Below, in pieces: positions 13,364-21,000 of a stretch of 29,610 nucleotides of DNA. Under the pieces are notes generated by a model. The model searched no databases. It was not told the origin of the DNA and was given only the letters and a program-made list of their open reading frames with translations. The position numbers were made by a program, and so were the translations under genes. Source of the DNA: CAYMRB01 sp964392615 (lineage in GTDB: Bacteria > Planctomycetota > UBA8108); contig CAYMRB010000068.1 of NCBI GenBank assembly GCA_964392615.1, forward strand, positions 1-29,610. The letters are read 5' to 3'. The first letter of the stretch is position 1; each line of letters starts with the position of its first letter.

Positions 13364-14787
13364 CGGCGACCCCGCAGGGATCCGACGCGCGGGCCGCGCA
13401 GGTCGCGACCTGGCGCCCTTGCGTCGAGTGTGTCGAGAAGCGAGCAGCGGCGTCCGGCACCGAGTGGCTCGTGCCGACGCGGCGGCGCGCGTTCGAGCGA
13501 TTCGCAGAGCTCGGCTTCCCGACCGCGCGCGACGAGGCGTGGAAGTACACGAACGTCGCTCCGATTCGGTCCGGGCGCTTCTCCTGCGTCACGGAGGCGC
13601 CGGAGGTCGACATCGAGCGGCTCGACATCGACGACAACGATCCGCTGCGCGCAGGCTGCGCCGATCCGCTCGATGCGGTCGCCCTCGGCAGCGAATGCTG
13701 CTCACACCTCGTCTTCGTGGACGGTCGCTTCGCCGAGCGCCTGTCGACGGGAATCACAGTCGACAAGATCGGCGAGCGTTGTTGTCCGGAGGTGACCATC
13801 GAGCCCCTCTGCACCGCGCTCCGTAACCGCCGCGAGCTGATCGAGCCGCACCTCGCACGCGTGGCGTCTTTCGACGAGCAGCCGTTCGTCGCTCTCAACA
13901 CGGCTCTCGCCGAAGATGGCGTGTTCATCCACGTGCCGCGTGGCCGCGCCGCTGGCGGAGTGATCCACCTCGTCTTCGCGGCGTCCGGCCGCGAGCCGGC
14001 GATCGCGTTCCACCCGCGCATCCTCATCGTCCTCGAGGAGGGCGCCCAAGCGACCGTCGTCGAGGAGTACCTCGGCCTGGGCGACGGGCCGAGCCTGACG
14101 AACGTCGTCACCGAGGCGGTCGTCGCCGAAAACGCCAAGCTCGATCACTACAAGCTGGAGCGGGAGAACGAGGCGGCCTATCACATCTCGTCGCTCGCCA
14201 CACATCTCGAGCGTTCGAGCGTGTTCGCCTCCCACTCGTTCTCGTTCGGCGGCGCCCTGGTGCGCAACGACGCCAGCGCAGTGCTCGACGGCGAAGGCAT
14301 CGAGTGCACGCTCAACGGACTGACCGTCGCGGCGGGCGAGCAACACGTCGACAACCACACGCACATCGTGCACGCGAAGCCGCACTGTGACAGCCACGAG
14401 CTCTACAAGGCCGTCCTGGCCGACCGCGCTCGCGGCGTGTTCAACGGCAAGATCTACGTCGCGCAGGACGCGCAGCAGACCGACGCGAAGCAGACCAACA
14501 AGAGCCTGCTCCTCTCCGACAGCGCGCGTATGGACGCGAAGCCCGAGCTCGAGATCTACGCCGACGACGTGAAGTGCACGCACGGCGCGACGATCGGCCA
14601 GCTCGAGGACAGCGCGATGTTCTACCTGCGCAGCCGCGGCATCGATCGCGACTCCGCGCGCGACCTGCTGACGTATGCGTTCGCGAGCGACGTCGTCGAG
14701 CGGGTCCAGGTCAAGGCGCTGTTCGCCGCGATCGAGAAGCTGCTGTTCGAGAGGCTGCCGCGCAGCGAGCTGGCGCCAACCGCCTGA
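13360..14787 (+). CDS. sufD: Fe-S cluster assembly protein SufD
   Basis: 475 aa. It has the N-terminal helical region with PTARDEAWKYTNVAPI, the hallmark of SufD, and the C-terminal beta-helix shared with SufB (VDNHTHIVHAKPHCDSHELYKAVL, GVFNGKIYVAQDAQQTDAKQTN, CTHGATIGQLEDSAMFYLRSRGI). The His in HAKPHCDSHE corresponds to the region of the SufB-SufD interface where clusters are thought to form. The start at 13360 overlaps the sufC stop; an upstream in-frame ATG at 13333 lies inside sufC and is not used. An N-terminal CVECVEKR cysteine pair (residues 21 and 24) is a small oddity not usual for SufD. Confidence 0.94.
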
Positions 14788-14794
14788 TACGACC

Positions 14795-16057
14795 ATGACG
14801 ATCACCGAAGACACCGGCCCGAACACCGGCTCGCCGCCAGGCTTCGACATCGAGCGCGTGCGGCAGGACTTCCCGATCCTCGGGGAAGAGGTTTGGGGCA
14901 AGCCGCTCGTCTACCTCGACAACGCGGCGACGACGCAGAAGCCGAACGCGGTGATCGACGCGATCTCCGAGTACTACCGTTCGTACAACTCGAACATCCA
15001 CCGCGGCGTTCACAGCCTGAGCCAGAAGGCGACCGACGCGTACGAAGGCGCTCGCGACAAAATCGCCCGCTACATCGGCGCGCCGTCGCGCGATGAAGTC
15101 ATCTTCGTCCGGGGCACAACCGAGGCGGTGAATCTCGTCGCGCAGTCGTTCGTGCGCGGCCGCGTCGGTGAAGGAGACGAGATCGTCATCACCGGCATGG
15201 AGCATCACTCGAACATCGTGCCGTGGCAGATCGTGCGCGAGCAGACGGGCTGCGTGCTGCGCGTCGTGCCGTTCGACGACCGCGGCGTCGTCGACGTGGC
15301 CGCGTTCGAGTCGATGCTGGGTCCACGAACGCGATTCGCTTCGCTCGTGCACGTGTCGAACGCTCTCGGGACGATCAACCCGGTGGGGGAGATGTCCGCG
15401 ATCGCGCGCCGCCATGGCGTGCCCGTCTTCATCGACGGCGCCCAGGCCGCGGGCCACCTGCCGGTCGACATCGCCGCGATCGGCTGCGACTTCTACGCGA
15501 TCTCCGGCCACAAGCTGTACGGCCCGACCGGCATCGGCGCGCTCTGGGGCCGACGCGAGCTGCTCGATGCGATGCCGCCGTATCACGGCGGCGGCGAAAT
15601 GATCACGTCGGTCACCTTCGAGGAGTCGAAGTACAACCACGTGCCCAACAAGTTCGAGGCCGGCACGCCGAACATCGCGGGCACGATCGGCCTCGGCGCT
15701 GCGATCGAGTACCTCGAAGGGATCGGCCTCGATCGCGTTCATGGGTGGGAGGAGGACCTTCTCCACTACGCCACCGAGCGGGCGCACGACGTCGACGGAC
15801 TGACCCTCATCGGCACCTCGCCACAGAAGGCCGGCATCCTGTCGTTCACCCTCGAGAGCGCCCACCCGCACGACGTCGGCACGATCCTCGACCGCGAAGG
15901 CGTCGCCGTTCGAACCGGCCACCACTGCGCGCAGCCGATCATGGCGCGCTACGGCGTGCCCGCGACCGTGCGCGCGTCGTTCGGGCTGTACAACACGCAC
16001 GCCGAGATCGACGCGTTGTTCGCCGCTCTGGGCAAGGTGAAGGAGATCTTCGGCTGA
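14795..16057 (+). CDS. sufS: Cysteine desulfurase SufS (group II)
   Basis: 420 aa PLP enzyme. YLDNAATTQKP opens the fold, GMEHHSNIVPWQ binds the cofactor, Lys240 in ISGHKLYGPTG forms the Schiff base, and Cys378 in RTGHHCAQP is the persulfide-forming residue in the short loop typical of the SufS class. It removes sulfur from cysteine and passes it to SufU, encoded next with a 1-bp overlap (TGATG). The start ATG at 14795 is 7 bp after sufD. The first 17 residues are a polar, poorly conserved extension. Confidence 0.95.
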   Translation: MTITEDTGPNTGSPPGFDIERVRQDFPILGEEVWGKPLVYLDNAATTQKPNAVIDAISEYYRSYNSNIHRGVHSLSQKATDAYEGARDKIARYIGAPSRDEVIFVRGTTEAVNLVAQSFVRGRVGEGDEIVITGMEHHSNIVPWQIVREQTGCVLRVVPFDDRGVVDVAAFESMLGPRTRFASLVHVSNALGTINPVGEMSAIARRHGVPVFIDGAQAAGHLPVDIAAIGCDFYAISGHKLYGPTGIGALWGRRELLDAMPPYHGGGEMITSVTFEESKYNHVPNKFEAGTPNIAGTIGLGAAIEYLEGIGLDRVHGWEEDLLHYATERAHDVDGLTLIGTSPQKAGILSFTLESAHPHDVGTILDREGVAVRTGHHCAQPIMARYGVPATVRASFGLYNTHAEIDALFAALGKVKEIFG

Positions 16058-16509
16058 TGTCCGACCTGCGCGATCTCTACCAGGAGGTCATCCTCGACCA
16101 CGGACGGTCCCCCAGGAACTTCCGGGTCGTCGAGAACGCGAGCCACGAGGCGGAGGGGTACAACCCGCTGTGCGGCGATCAGGTGACGCTGTATCTGCGC
16201 TACGAGAACGGCGTCGTCGAGGACGTCGGCTTCCAGGGCAAGGGCTGCGCGATCTCGACCGCCTCCGCGTCGATGATGACCGAGGCGCTGCGCGGGAAGA
16301 CCCGGACGGAGGTCGCCGCACTCGCGGCGCGCTTCAACGACATGGTCACCGCGGCACCGGGCACGCCGCCTGACACCGACGCCCTCGGCAAGCTGACCGT
16401 GTTCTCGGGGGTTTGCGAGTATCCGAACCGCGTCAAGTGCGCGAGCCTCGTGTGGCACACGCTCGACGCGGCGCTGAACGAGTCAGACGACGCCGTCTCC
16501 ACGGAGTGA
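16057..16509 (+). CDS. sufU: Sulfur acceptor protein SufU
   Basis: 150 aa. The zinc-site residues of SufU are all visible: Cys39 and Asp41 in NPLCGD, Cys64 in GKGCAIS and Cys128 in KCASLVW. The distance from the second to the third Cys (64 residues) includes the roughly 20-residue insert that separates SufU from the scaffold IscU. SufU takes persulfide sulfur from SufS by zinc-ligand exchange and hands it to SufB. It overlaps sufS by 1 bp and lies 4 bp before sufT. The operon has no sufE, consistent with SufU as the only acceptor. Confidence 0.94.
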   Translation: MSDLRDLYQEVILDHGRSPRNFRVVENASHEAEGYNPLCGDQVTLYLRYENGVVEDVGFQGKGCAISTASASMMTEALRGKTRTEVAALAARFNDMVTAAPGTPPDTDALGKLTVFSGVCEYPNRVKCASLVWHTLDAALNESDDAVSTE

Positions 16510-16513
16510 AACC

Positions 16514-16903
16514 ATGAGCGATCAAGACCGGCCGGCGGAGTCCGCGCCGCAGCAAGACGACCCCTCCACGTCGGAAGCCTCCGAGGGCGGCAGCCTCGAA
16601 CGCGACGTGCTCCAGGAGCGCATCGTCGAGCAACTGCACACGATCTACGACCCCGAGATCCCGGTCGACATCTACGACCTCGGCTTGATCTACGGCTACG
16701 GCGTCGACGAGGACGAGATCGTCCACGTCAAGATGACGCTGACGTCCCCGGCATGCCCGATCGCGGGCTCGATTCTCGCGGAGGTCGAGCGCAAGGTGTG
16801 CGAGATCGACGGCGTCGAGCGGTGCAAGGTGGAGCTCGTTTGGGACCCGCCGTGGAACCCGACGATGATGAGCGAGGCGGCGCGCCTGAAGCTCAACATC
16901 TGA
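16514..16903 (+). CDS. sufT: SufT-like DUF59/MIP18 family Fe-S maturation protein
   Basis: 129 aa. An acidic, Ser/Glu-rich N-terminal tail of about 28 residues precedes the MIP18 domain: IVEQLHTIYDPEIPVDIYDLGLIYGYGVD, then TLTSPACP with Cys81, the conserved family cysteine, and VELVWDPPWNPTMMSEAARLKL at the end. In suf operons this family (SufT) helps transfer or mature clusters in target proteins. A GGAG lies 7 nt before the ATG. It is the last gene of the operon and is followed by hairpins. Known homologues also include PaaD and the eukaryotic CIA protein; operon position favours SufT. Confidence 0.92.
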   Translation: MSDQDRPAESAPQQDDPSTSEASEGGSLERDVLQERIVEQLHTIYDPEIPVDIYDLGLIYGYGVDEDEIVHVKMTLTSPACPIAGSILAEVERKVCEIDGVERCKVELVWDPPWNPTMMSEAARLKLNI

Positions 16904-16904
16904 C

Positions 16905-16940
16905 GGGGGCTCTCGCTTCCTGCCGCTGAAGGGAGCCCCC
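16905..16940 (+). terminator. Hairpin after sufT, candidate suf terminator
   Basis: GGGGGCTC (16905-16912) pairs perfectly with GAGCCCCC (16933-16940). A second inner stem, CTTC/GAAG, fits in the loop. It begins 2 bp after the sufT stop. No T run follows on either strand, so it is either an atypical terminator or a 3'-end stabilising structure. Confidence 0.5.
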
Positions 16941-16953
16941 TATCACGCAAGCC

Positions 16954-16985
16954 GCAGCTCTGCGTCCGGGGATGGCGCAGACTGC
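16954..16985 (-). terminator. Hairpin after rpsT, candidate terminator
   Basis: Just downstream of the rpsT stop, GCAG-CT-CTGCG and CGCAG-A-CTGC form a stem of about ten pairs with one bulge and a loop of about ten bases. No U run follows. Together with the hairpin at 16905-16940 it separates the convergent suf and rpsT transcripts. Confidence 0.4.
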
Positions 16986-16995
16986 GAGCTCGAGA

Positions 16996-17262
16996 CTACT
17001 CGCCGATCGAGTTGATGAGCCGCACGATCTGCGACTTCTTTCGCGCCACCGTGTTGCGGTGGTACACATTGCGCCGACCGGCCTTGTCGAGCTTGGAGAC
17101 CAGCTTCGGGAGGAGATCCATCGCCGCGTCCTTCTCGGACGTCTCGACCAGGCCCTCGAGCTTCTTGGTCAGCGTCTTGATCTCGCTCTTGGCGCTCTTG
17201 TTGCGCAGCCGCCGTACCTCGTTCTGGCGAATGCGTTTCTTGGCTTGGGCACTGTGAGCCAT
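16996..17262 (-). CDS. rpsT: 30S ribosomal protein S20
   Basis: 88 aa, very basic, the usual S20 length. It opens with AHSAQAKKRIRQNEVRRLRN and ends with HRNTVARKKSQIVRLI, both typical of S20, which binds 16S rRNA early in small-subunit assembly. A good ribosome site, AGAGGA, lies about 5 nt before the ATG at 17262. The gene is monocistronic or sits at the end of the TPR transcript; candidate promoter elements lie at 17284-17331. Confidence 0.97.
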   Translation of the reverse strand: MAHSAQAKKRIRQNEVRRLRNKSAKSEIKTLTKKLEGLVETSEKDAAMDLLPKLVSKLDKAGRRNVYHRNTVARKKSQIVRLINSIGE

Positions 17263-17303
17263 CGGTTCCTCTCGGCGGTGTCTATTCTAGCGTAAACCGC
17301 GCC

Positions 17304-17331
17304 ATGTTAGCCGGATGCGGCGGCCTGGCAA
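17304..17331 (-). promoter_or_regulatory. Candidate rpsT promoter
   Basis: On the minus strand, TTGCCA (17331-17326) and TAACAT (17309-17304) are 16 bp apart, giving a predicted transcript start about 35 nt before rpsT. A second -10-like TAGAAT at 17289-17284 has only a poor -35 (GGCTAA). Either may be used. Confidence 0.45.
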
Positions 17332-17334
17332 GTG

Positions 17335-17364
17335 AAAAAACCGCGGGAACTCTCTCAGGCCGCG
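17335..17364 (-). terminator. Intrinsic terminator overlapping the end of the TPR gene
   Basis: On the minus strand CGCGG (17364-17360) and CCGCG (17346-17342) form a 5-bp GC stem followed by GTTTTTT to 17335. The TPR stop codon (17357-17355) lies in the 13-nt loop. The U run supports an intrinsic terminator, although the stem is short. Confidence 0.5.
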
Positions 17365-18773
17365 CCGCCGCCGCCGAGCAGTCGGTCGACGCGCGCCGAC
17401 ACGTCCCGATAGTTGATGTCGGTCGCCATGATCTCTTCGTAGATCTTGAGCGCCTGCTTGACGTCCCCCATCTCCTCGTACACGACTCCGAGGTGGTAGC
17501 GGATGTCCTTGCCGACCTCGTTGTCCCGGTCGGGGCAGTTGTCAAGCGCGTCCTCGAAGCTCTTGATCGCGATCGCGTACACGCCCTTGGCCTGGAAGCA
17601 CTGCCCCATCTGGTTCTGCGCCGCGACGCGGTACTTCGGGTCCTTGACCGCCTCCTGGAACTGCCCGATCGCCTCGTCATGCCGCGCGCCCTCCATCAGA
17701 AGCTCGCCGTACGACAGCTTCAGCGCGTAGTCGGTCGGGTGGGCCTTGGTACGCCGTTCGTACTCCGCAATCTTGAAGGTGAGCAGCTTGCTCTCGGCGT
17801 CCTTGAGCTGCGCCTGGAGCGCGGCGGCCTCGGCCTCGCCGCCGTCCTTCCCCATGCCGTCGAGCTTCTTCTTCAGCGCGCGGACGTTCTCCTCGTGAAC
17901 GGCCTCCTTGAGCTGCCCGATCTTGTCCGGGGCGAACAGGTCGTGCGGGTTGACCTCGATCGCCTTCTTATACGCCGCCATGGCGTGCTTCCACTTGCGC
18001 AGATCCTGATACAGGCCGCCGAGCTCACGCCACAGGCGCGAGTTCTTCGGGTCGGCCTTGAGGTCTTCCTTCTTGAAGCCGATGGCTTCGATGCGGTCCT
18101 CGTCGGTGCGGATGACCTTGTTCTTCTTCTCGAGGTCCTCCGACTCCTCCTCGTCCTTCAGCATCGCGCGGTAGGACTCGTCGCCGGCCTGCCTCTTGCG
18201 CTCCTCGACGGCGTCGACCAGGGTCGAAGCGGAAAGGTCGCGGATCGACTTGCTCGCCTCCTTGTCGTCCGGCTTGTAGAGGCGGACCTTCTCCCAAGCT
18301 TCGATAGCCTTCTTGGGTTCTCCCTTCTGCTCCCACAGCTGACCGAGGCGGCGGTAGGATTCGGTGTGGCCGTGTTCGATGTCGACCACGTCCTCGTGCA
18401 TGACGATCGCCGCGTCGATGCACTCGCAGTGCACGAGAAGCTCCGCCAGCTCGTAGAGCTCGGCCGGGTTCTCCGGCTGCGGACGCAGCACCTTCTCCTG
18501 CTCGCGGATCGCCTCTTCCCACTTCTTCTGCACCTTGAGCTTCTTGACCTTCGCCTTGGCGCCGGCCACCTGCAGCTTGGTCTTCAGGCCACCCGCGGGA
18601 TTGCCGCCGGCGTTGACGACGACCTCGCGCATGATCTTGTGCATGACACGGCGTTCTGCACCGGTCTTGGGGTTGATCGACAACCCCTGCAGATAGAGCT
18701 CGATGGCGTACTCGAAGTTCTGCTTCTTGGCCGCTTGCTCAGCGCGTTTGAAGATGTCTTTGCTGGGATTCAC
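17355..18773 (-). CDS. Tetratricopeptide-repeat protein, cytoplasmic
   Basis: 472 aa, no signal peptide or membrane span. TPR-like helical pairs are spread along it: residues 8-35 (AEQAAKKQNFEYAIELYLQGLSINP), about 80-170 (AELYELAELLVHCECIDAAIV and RRLGQLWEQKGEPKKAIEAWEKV), about 250-285 (LGGLYQDLRKWKHAMAAYKKAIEVNP) and about 355-465 (three repeats ending in ALKIYEEIMATDINYRDV). Between residues 175 and 245 and again at 290-350 are highly charged stretches, the latter probably coiled coil. The C-terminus is a Gly/Ala run. TPRs bind other proteins; the partner cannot be told. It is transcribed from a good promoter about 190 bp upstream and precedes rpsT. No specific family is recognised. Confidence 0.85.
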   Translation of the reverse strand: MNPSKDIFKRAEQAAKKQNFEYAIELYLQGLSINPKTGAERRVMHKIMREVVVNAGGNPAGGLKTKLQVAGAKAKVKKLKVQKKWEEAIREQEKVLRPQPENPAELYELAELLVHCECIDAAIVMHEDVVDIEHGHTESYRRLGQLWEQKGEPKKAIEAWEKVRLYKPDDKEASKSIRDLSASTLVDAVEERKRQAGDESYRAMLKDEEESEDLEKKNKVIRTDEDRIEAIGFKKEDLKADPKNSRLWRELGGLYQDLRKWKHAMAAYKKAIEVNPHDLFAPDKIGQLKEAVHEENVRALKKKLDGMGKDGGEAEAAALQAQLKDAESKLLTFKIAEYERRTKAHPTDYALKLSYGELLMEGARHDEAIGQFQEAVKDPKYRVAAQNQMGQCFQAKGVYAIAIKSFEDALDNCPDRDNEVGKDIRYHLGVVYEEMGDVKQALKIYEEIMATDINYRDVSARVDRLLGGGGAA

Positions 18774-19080
18774 GTATCAAGCTCCACCGCGGGTCGCAGC
18801 CAGGGAGGCCGATGCCGTACCCGAACAGACCGTTCAGCGAGCCGATCGTCGCTGTCGGGCCGAGACCGCCGGGCGTCACCGCACCGAGACCCGACTGGCC
18901 CGGCGGGTATCAGACCGCCTCAGACCAGTTAAATCGAGAAGATAACGGAAGATAAGACGCTTATGGTAGCACGGGGTCTGAGCGGGGTCAAGACGGCTGG
19001 CGGGCCGGCAGTACCGACCGTGCGCTCGCAGCGCCAACGTGCGCGAACACGGCCCGGACGCACGTCGTACAGCGGGCGGA
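18774..19080. other. Intergenic region upstream of the TPR gene
   Basis: These 307 bp contain no convincing gene. They hold the TPR-gene promoter (18963-18991) and an 8-bp perfect inverted repeat, CTCAGACC at 18919-18926 and GGTCTGAG at 18975-18982, with a further CAGACC copy at 18911-18916. Two AGATAA copies lie between the arms. The long leader (about 180 nt) may be regulated, but no known riboswitch was recognised. Confidence 0.4.
18963..18991 (-). promoter_or_regulatory. Sigma70-type promoter for the TPR gene
   Basis: On the minus strand, TTGACC (18991-18986) and TACCAT (18968-18963) are exactly 17 bp apart, 5/6 and 4/6 matches to consensus. The predicted start is about 180 nt upstream of the TPR ATG. 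The right arm of the local inverted repeat falls in the spacer, so a bound protein could block it. Confidence 0.6.
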
Positions 19081-19404
19081 TCAGTACGGCAGCTCGCCGT
19101 TGCGGCGCTCGTACTCCGCGGTGTCGATCATGACGATCGCGTCCCACGGGCAGCCGTCGAGATAGGTCCCGTTCGGGCCGGCGGAGTTGCACTTGCGGCA
19201 GCCGATACACTTCAACGGGTCGACCTCGATGACGCCGAAGGTCGGCGCGCCGGGGTTCTGGACCAGCACCATGCACTCGTCCACCGGGCAGTACGTCTGG
19301 CAGACCGGCGAGCCCGCGCATCCCGTGCAGCATTCAGTGATGGTGGCCAGCACCTTCGGCTTCTTCTTGCGCCGCGATGATTTCCTGGCGCCGGCTGCGG
19401 GCAT
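19081..19404 (-). CDS. Ferredoxin with two [4Fe-4S] sites and unusual cysteine spacing
   Basis: 107 aa. A basic N-terminal tail (RKSSRRKKKPK) leads into a ferredoxin fold. Site I reads C-C-x2-C-x5-C-x3-CP (residues 25-40); site II reads C-x2-C-x2-C-x12-CP, with the loop NSAGPNGTYLDG before the last Cys. Classical 2[4Fe-4S] ferredoxins have C-x2-C-x2-C-x3-CP at both sites, so both loops are enlarged. DPLKCIGCRKC and CPWDAI are otherwise normal. It should be a small cytoplasmic electron carrier; its partners are unknown. It lies 115 bp after the phosphatase gene on the same strand and may be cotranscribed. Confidence 0.82.
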   Translation of the reverse strand: MPAAGARKSSRRKKKPKVLATITECCTGCAGSPVCQTYCPVDECMVLVQNPGAPTFGVIEVDPLKCIGCRKCNSAGPNGTYLDGCPWDAIVMIDTAEYERRNGELPY

Positions 19405-19519
19405 GTGGCTCTCCGTCGTGCTGGGCGTCTGGACGGCCTGTCCGTCGACCCCTCGAACCTACGCGAGTCCGGCGGCGAAGTCCACGCGCCGGCTTCAACG
19501 GGCGACTCTCAGCGGGCTG

Positions 19520-20188
19520 TCAGAGCTCGACGAGCTCGAGCAGCTCCGCGAAGCTAGTCAGCCGGTAGTCGGGCGGATGGGCGTCGAAGTGATCCGGGCG
19601 GAAGCCCCAGAGCACGCCCACGGCTGCCGTGCCCGCGGCGCGGGCCGTGTCGATGTCGACCGCGCTATCGCCGACCATCAGCGCGCGCGACGGCTCGACG
19701 TCCCACCGTGCGCACAGCTCCAGCAGCGCCGCGGGGTCGGGCTTCTTCGCCGGGACGTCCCCGCCGCCGAGCACGGTCTCGAAGAGCTCCGTCGCGCCAA
19801 GCTCGCCCACGACGCGACGCGCCAGCGCGCCGGGCTTGTTCGTCAAGACAGCACAGGGGACGGAATGACGTCGGAGCGCCTCGATCGTCTCCCGCACGCC
19901 CGGGTACAGCTCCGTGCGGTAGAGCGGCGCGTCGTCGTACGCGGTGACGAAGCTCTGCAGCACGGCCTCGCGCTCCACAGCGCTCGCTTCCCGGCCTCCG
20001 ACGGCGAGCGCACGCGCGACGAGGAGCGGCGCACCATCGCCGACGAACCCGAGCACGGTGTCGACGTCCAACGCGTCGCGGCCGAGATCGGCGAGAGCCC
20101 GATTCAGCGCGTGAGCGATCGCGTAGCGGGTCTCGGCGATCGTGCCGTCGAGGTCGAGGACGACGAGGTCGAAGCGCCGGGGGGCCAT
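19520..20188 (-). CDS. gph: HAD-family phosphatase, phosphoglycolate phosphatase-like
   Basis: 222 aa, the normal Gph size. HAD motif I is DLDGT near residue 11 (both catalytic Asp present), followed by a helical cap; motif II is LTNK, motif III the Lys in AKKPDP, and motif IV GDSAVDIDTARAAG. The cap and the GVLWGF end resemble Gph, which removes 2-phosphoglycolate formed by DNA repair or oxygenase activity. Related enzymes include PpaX and beta-phosphoglucomutase, so the substrate is not certain. The ATG at 20188 (MAPRRFDLVVLDLDGT) is chosen because it precedes the first strand directly; the frame is open further upstream to 20296 without family sequence. No clear ribosome site is seen. Confidence 0.83.
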   Translation of the reverse strand: MAPRRFDLVVLDLDGTIAETRYAIAHALNRALADLGRDALDVDTVLGFVGDGAPLLVARALAVGGREASAVEREAVLQSFVTAYDDAPLYRTELYPGVRETIEALRRHSVPCAVLTNKPGALARRVVGELGATELFETVLGGGDVPAKKPDPAALLELCARWDVEPSRALMVGDSAVDIDTARAAGTAAVGVLWGFRPDHFDAHPPDYRLTSFAELLELVEL

Positions 20189-20529
20189 GACGAAGGGGAG
20201 CGCGGGTCGTGGGAAGGCCGGCGCGGTGCCGGAACGATTGCGAAACAGGGTCCGCGAGGGTACCCCATTTGCAGCCCTCGAGGAAGTTTGAAACACTGCG
20301 GCCGGCGCGGCGATCGATCGATATCGGACAGCTCCTTAAGGGTCTCTCTCGAGGGGATTTACGCCGACGAGCACAGCTTGATCCACCGTTCGCCATCCCG
20401 TATACTTCGCCACGCCAGGGAACCATCGGGGACCCGACCGCGCCGGCGAGGCGCCGCCCGAACGGCGCTCAGCGCCCCGCGTCGACAGCCTCCCGAACCG
20501 AGTAACTCCCGAACTTCCGGAAACGTGCT
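20189..20529. other. Intergenic region between divergent gph and ccmE
   Basis: 341 bp without a convincing gene. It contains the ccm promoter at 20378-20406 and a self-complementary run CGATCGATCG near 20313. No clear promoter was found for the minus-strand phosphatase gene; a TACCCT-like -10 near 20260 is weak. The ccm leader is about 115 nt and has no recognised regulatory fold. Confidence 0.4.
20378..20406 (+). promoter_or_regulatory. Strong sigma70-type promoter of the ccm operon
   Basis: TTGATC (20378-20383) and TATACT (20401-20406) are exactly 17 bp apart, with 4/6 and 5/6 consensus matches. It lies about 115 bp before the ccmE start, in the right direction, and is the only good promoter before the nine-gene ccm operon. 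Confidence 0.75.
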
Positions 20530-20961
20530 ATGAAAATCTTCGTTGTCGCCTTCGTGTTCGCCGTCGCGATCGGAACGCTCATCTGGGTCGGTGTCGCGAG
20601 CGCCGGCACCCCGGTTCTCAAGGTCTCCGACCTGCTCAACGGGAACTACGACCAGCAGCACGCCGGAAAGCGAGTGCAGATCGACAACGGCAAGATCGTG
20701 GCCATCGAGAGCCGCCAGCCGATGCGCTTCGACATAGCGAGCAAGGATTCGCCCGATATGGTGGTCCACGTCGTCTGCGAGCGGTCCGCCCCGGACAACT
20801 TCAAGGTCGACGTCCACGCGAGCTGCACTGGCACCTTCGATAGCGCGTCGCGCACGTTCACCGCCGCGAAGGTCGCCACGAAGTGTCCGACGAAGTACGA
20901 GCCGACCGAGGACTCCGAGGAGCCCTATTCCGACGTCGTTCCCGCATCGGACGCCCAATAA
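20530..20961 (+). CDS. ccmE: Periplasmic haem chaperone CcmE, CxxxY variant
   Basis: 143 aa. An N-terminal membrane anchor (residues 2-25) precedes a periplasmic OB-fold with the family pattern KRVQIDNGKI, VHVVCERSAPDNFK, TGTFDSASRTFTAAKVATKCPTKYE. CcmE receives haem from CcmC/CcmD and passes it to CcmF. The covalent haem site is normally HxxxY; here it is Cys119-P-T-K-Tyr123. This Cys variant is known from Desulfovibrio-type and archaeal Ccm systems, where the haem bond is made by cysteine. There are three further cysteines (86, 98 and one in the anchor region is absent), so Cys86 and Cys98 could form a disulfide. It is the first gene of the operon; ccmF begins 39 bp after its stop. Confidence 0.88.
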   Translation: MKIFVVAFVFAVAIGTLIWVGVASAGTPVLKVSDLLNGNYDQQHAGKRVQIDNGKIVAIESRQPMRFDIASKDSPDMVVHVVCERSAPDNFKVDVHASCTGTFDSASRTFTAAKVATKCPTKYEPTEDSEEPYSDVVPASDAQ

Positions 20962-21000
20962 TCGCCAACCGCAATACGGAACGACACGGAGCCTGACGCG

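Noticed and set aside
20305..20325. Self-complementary CGATCGATCG run before ccm
   Set aside because: GATC/CGAT runs occur by chance in GC-rich DNA and this one is not placed relative to a promoter or repeated elsewhere in the window.
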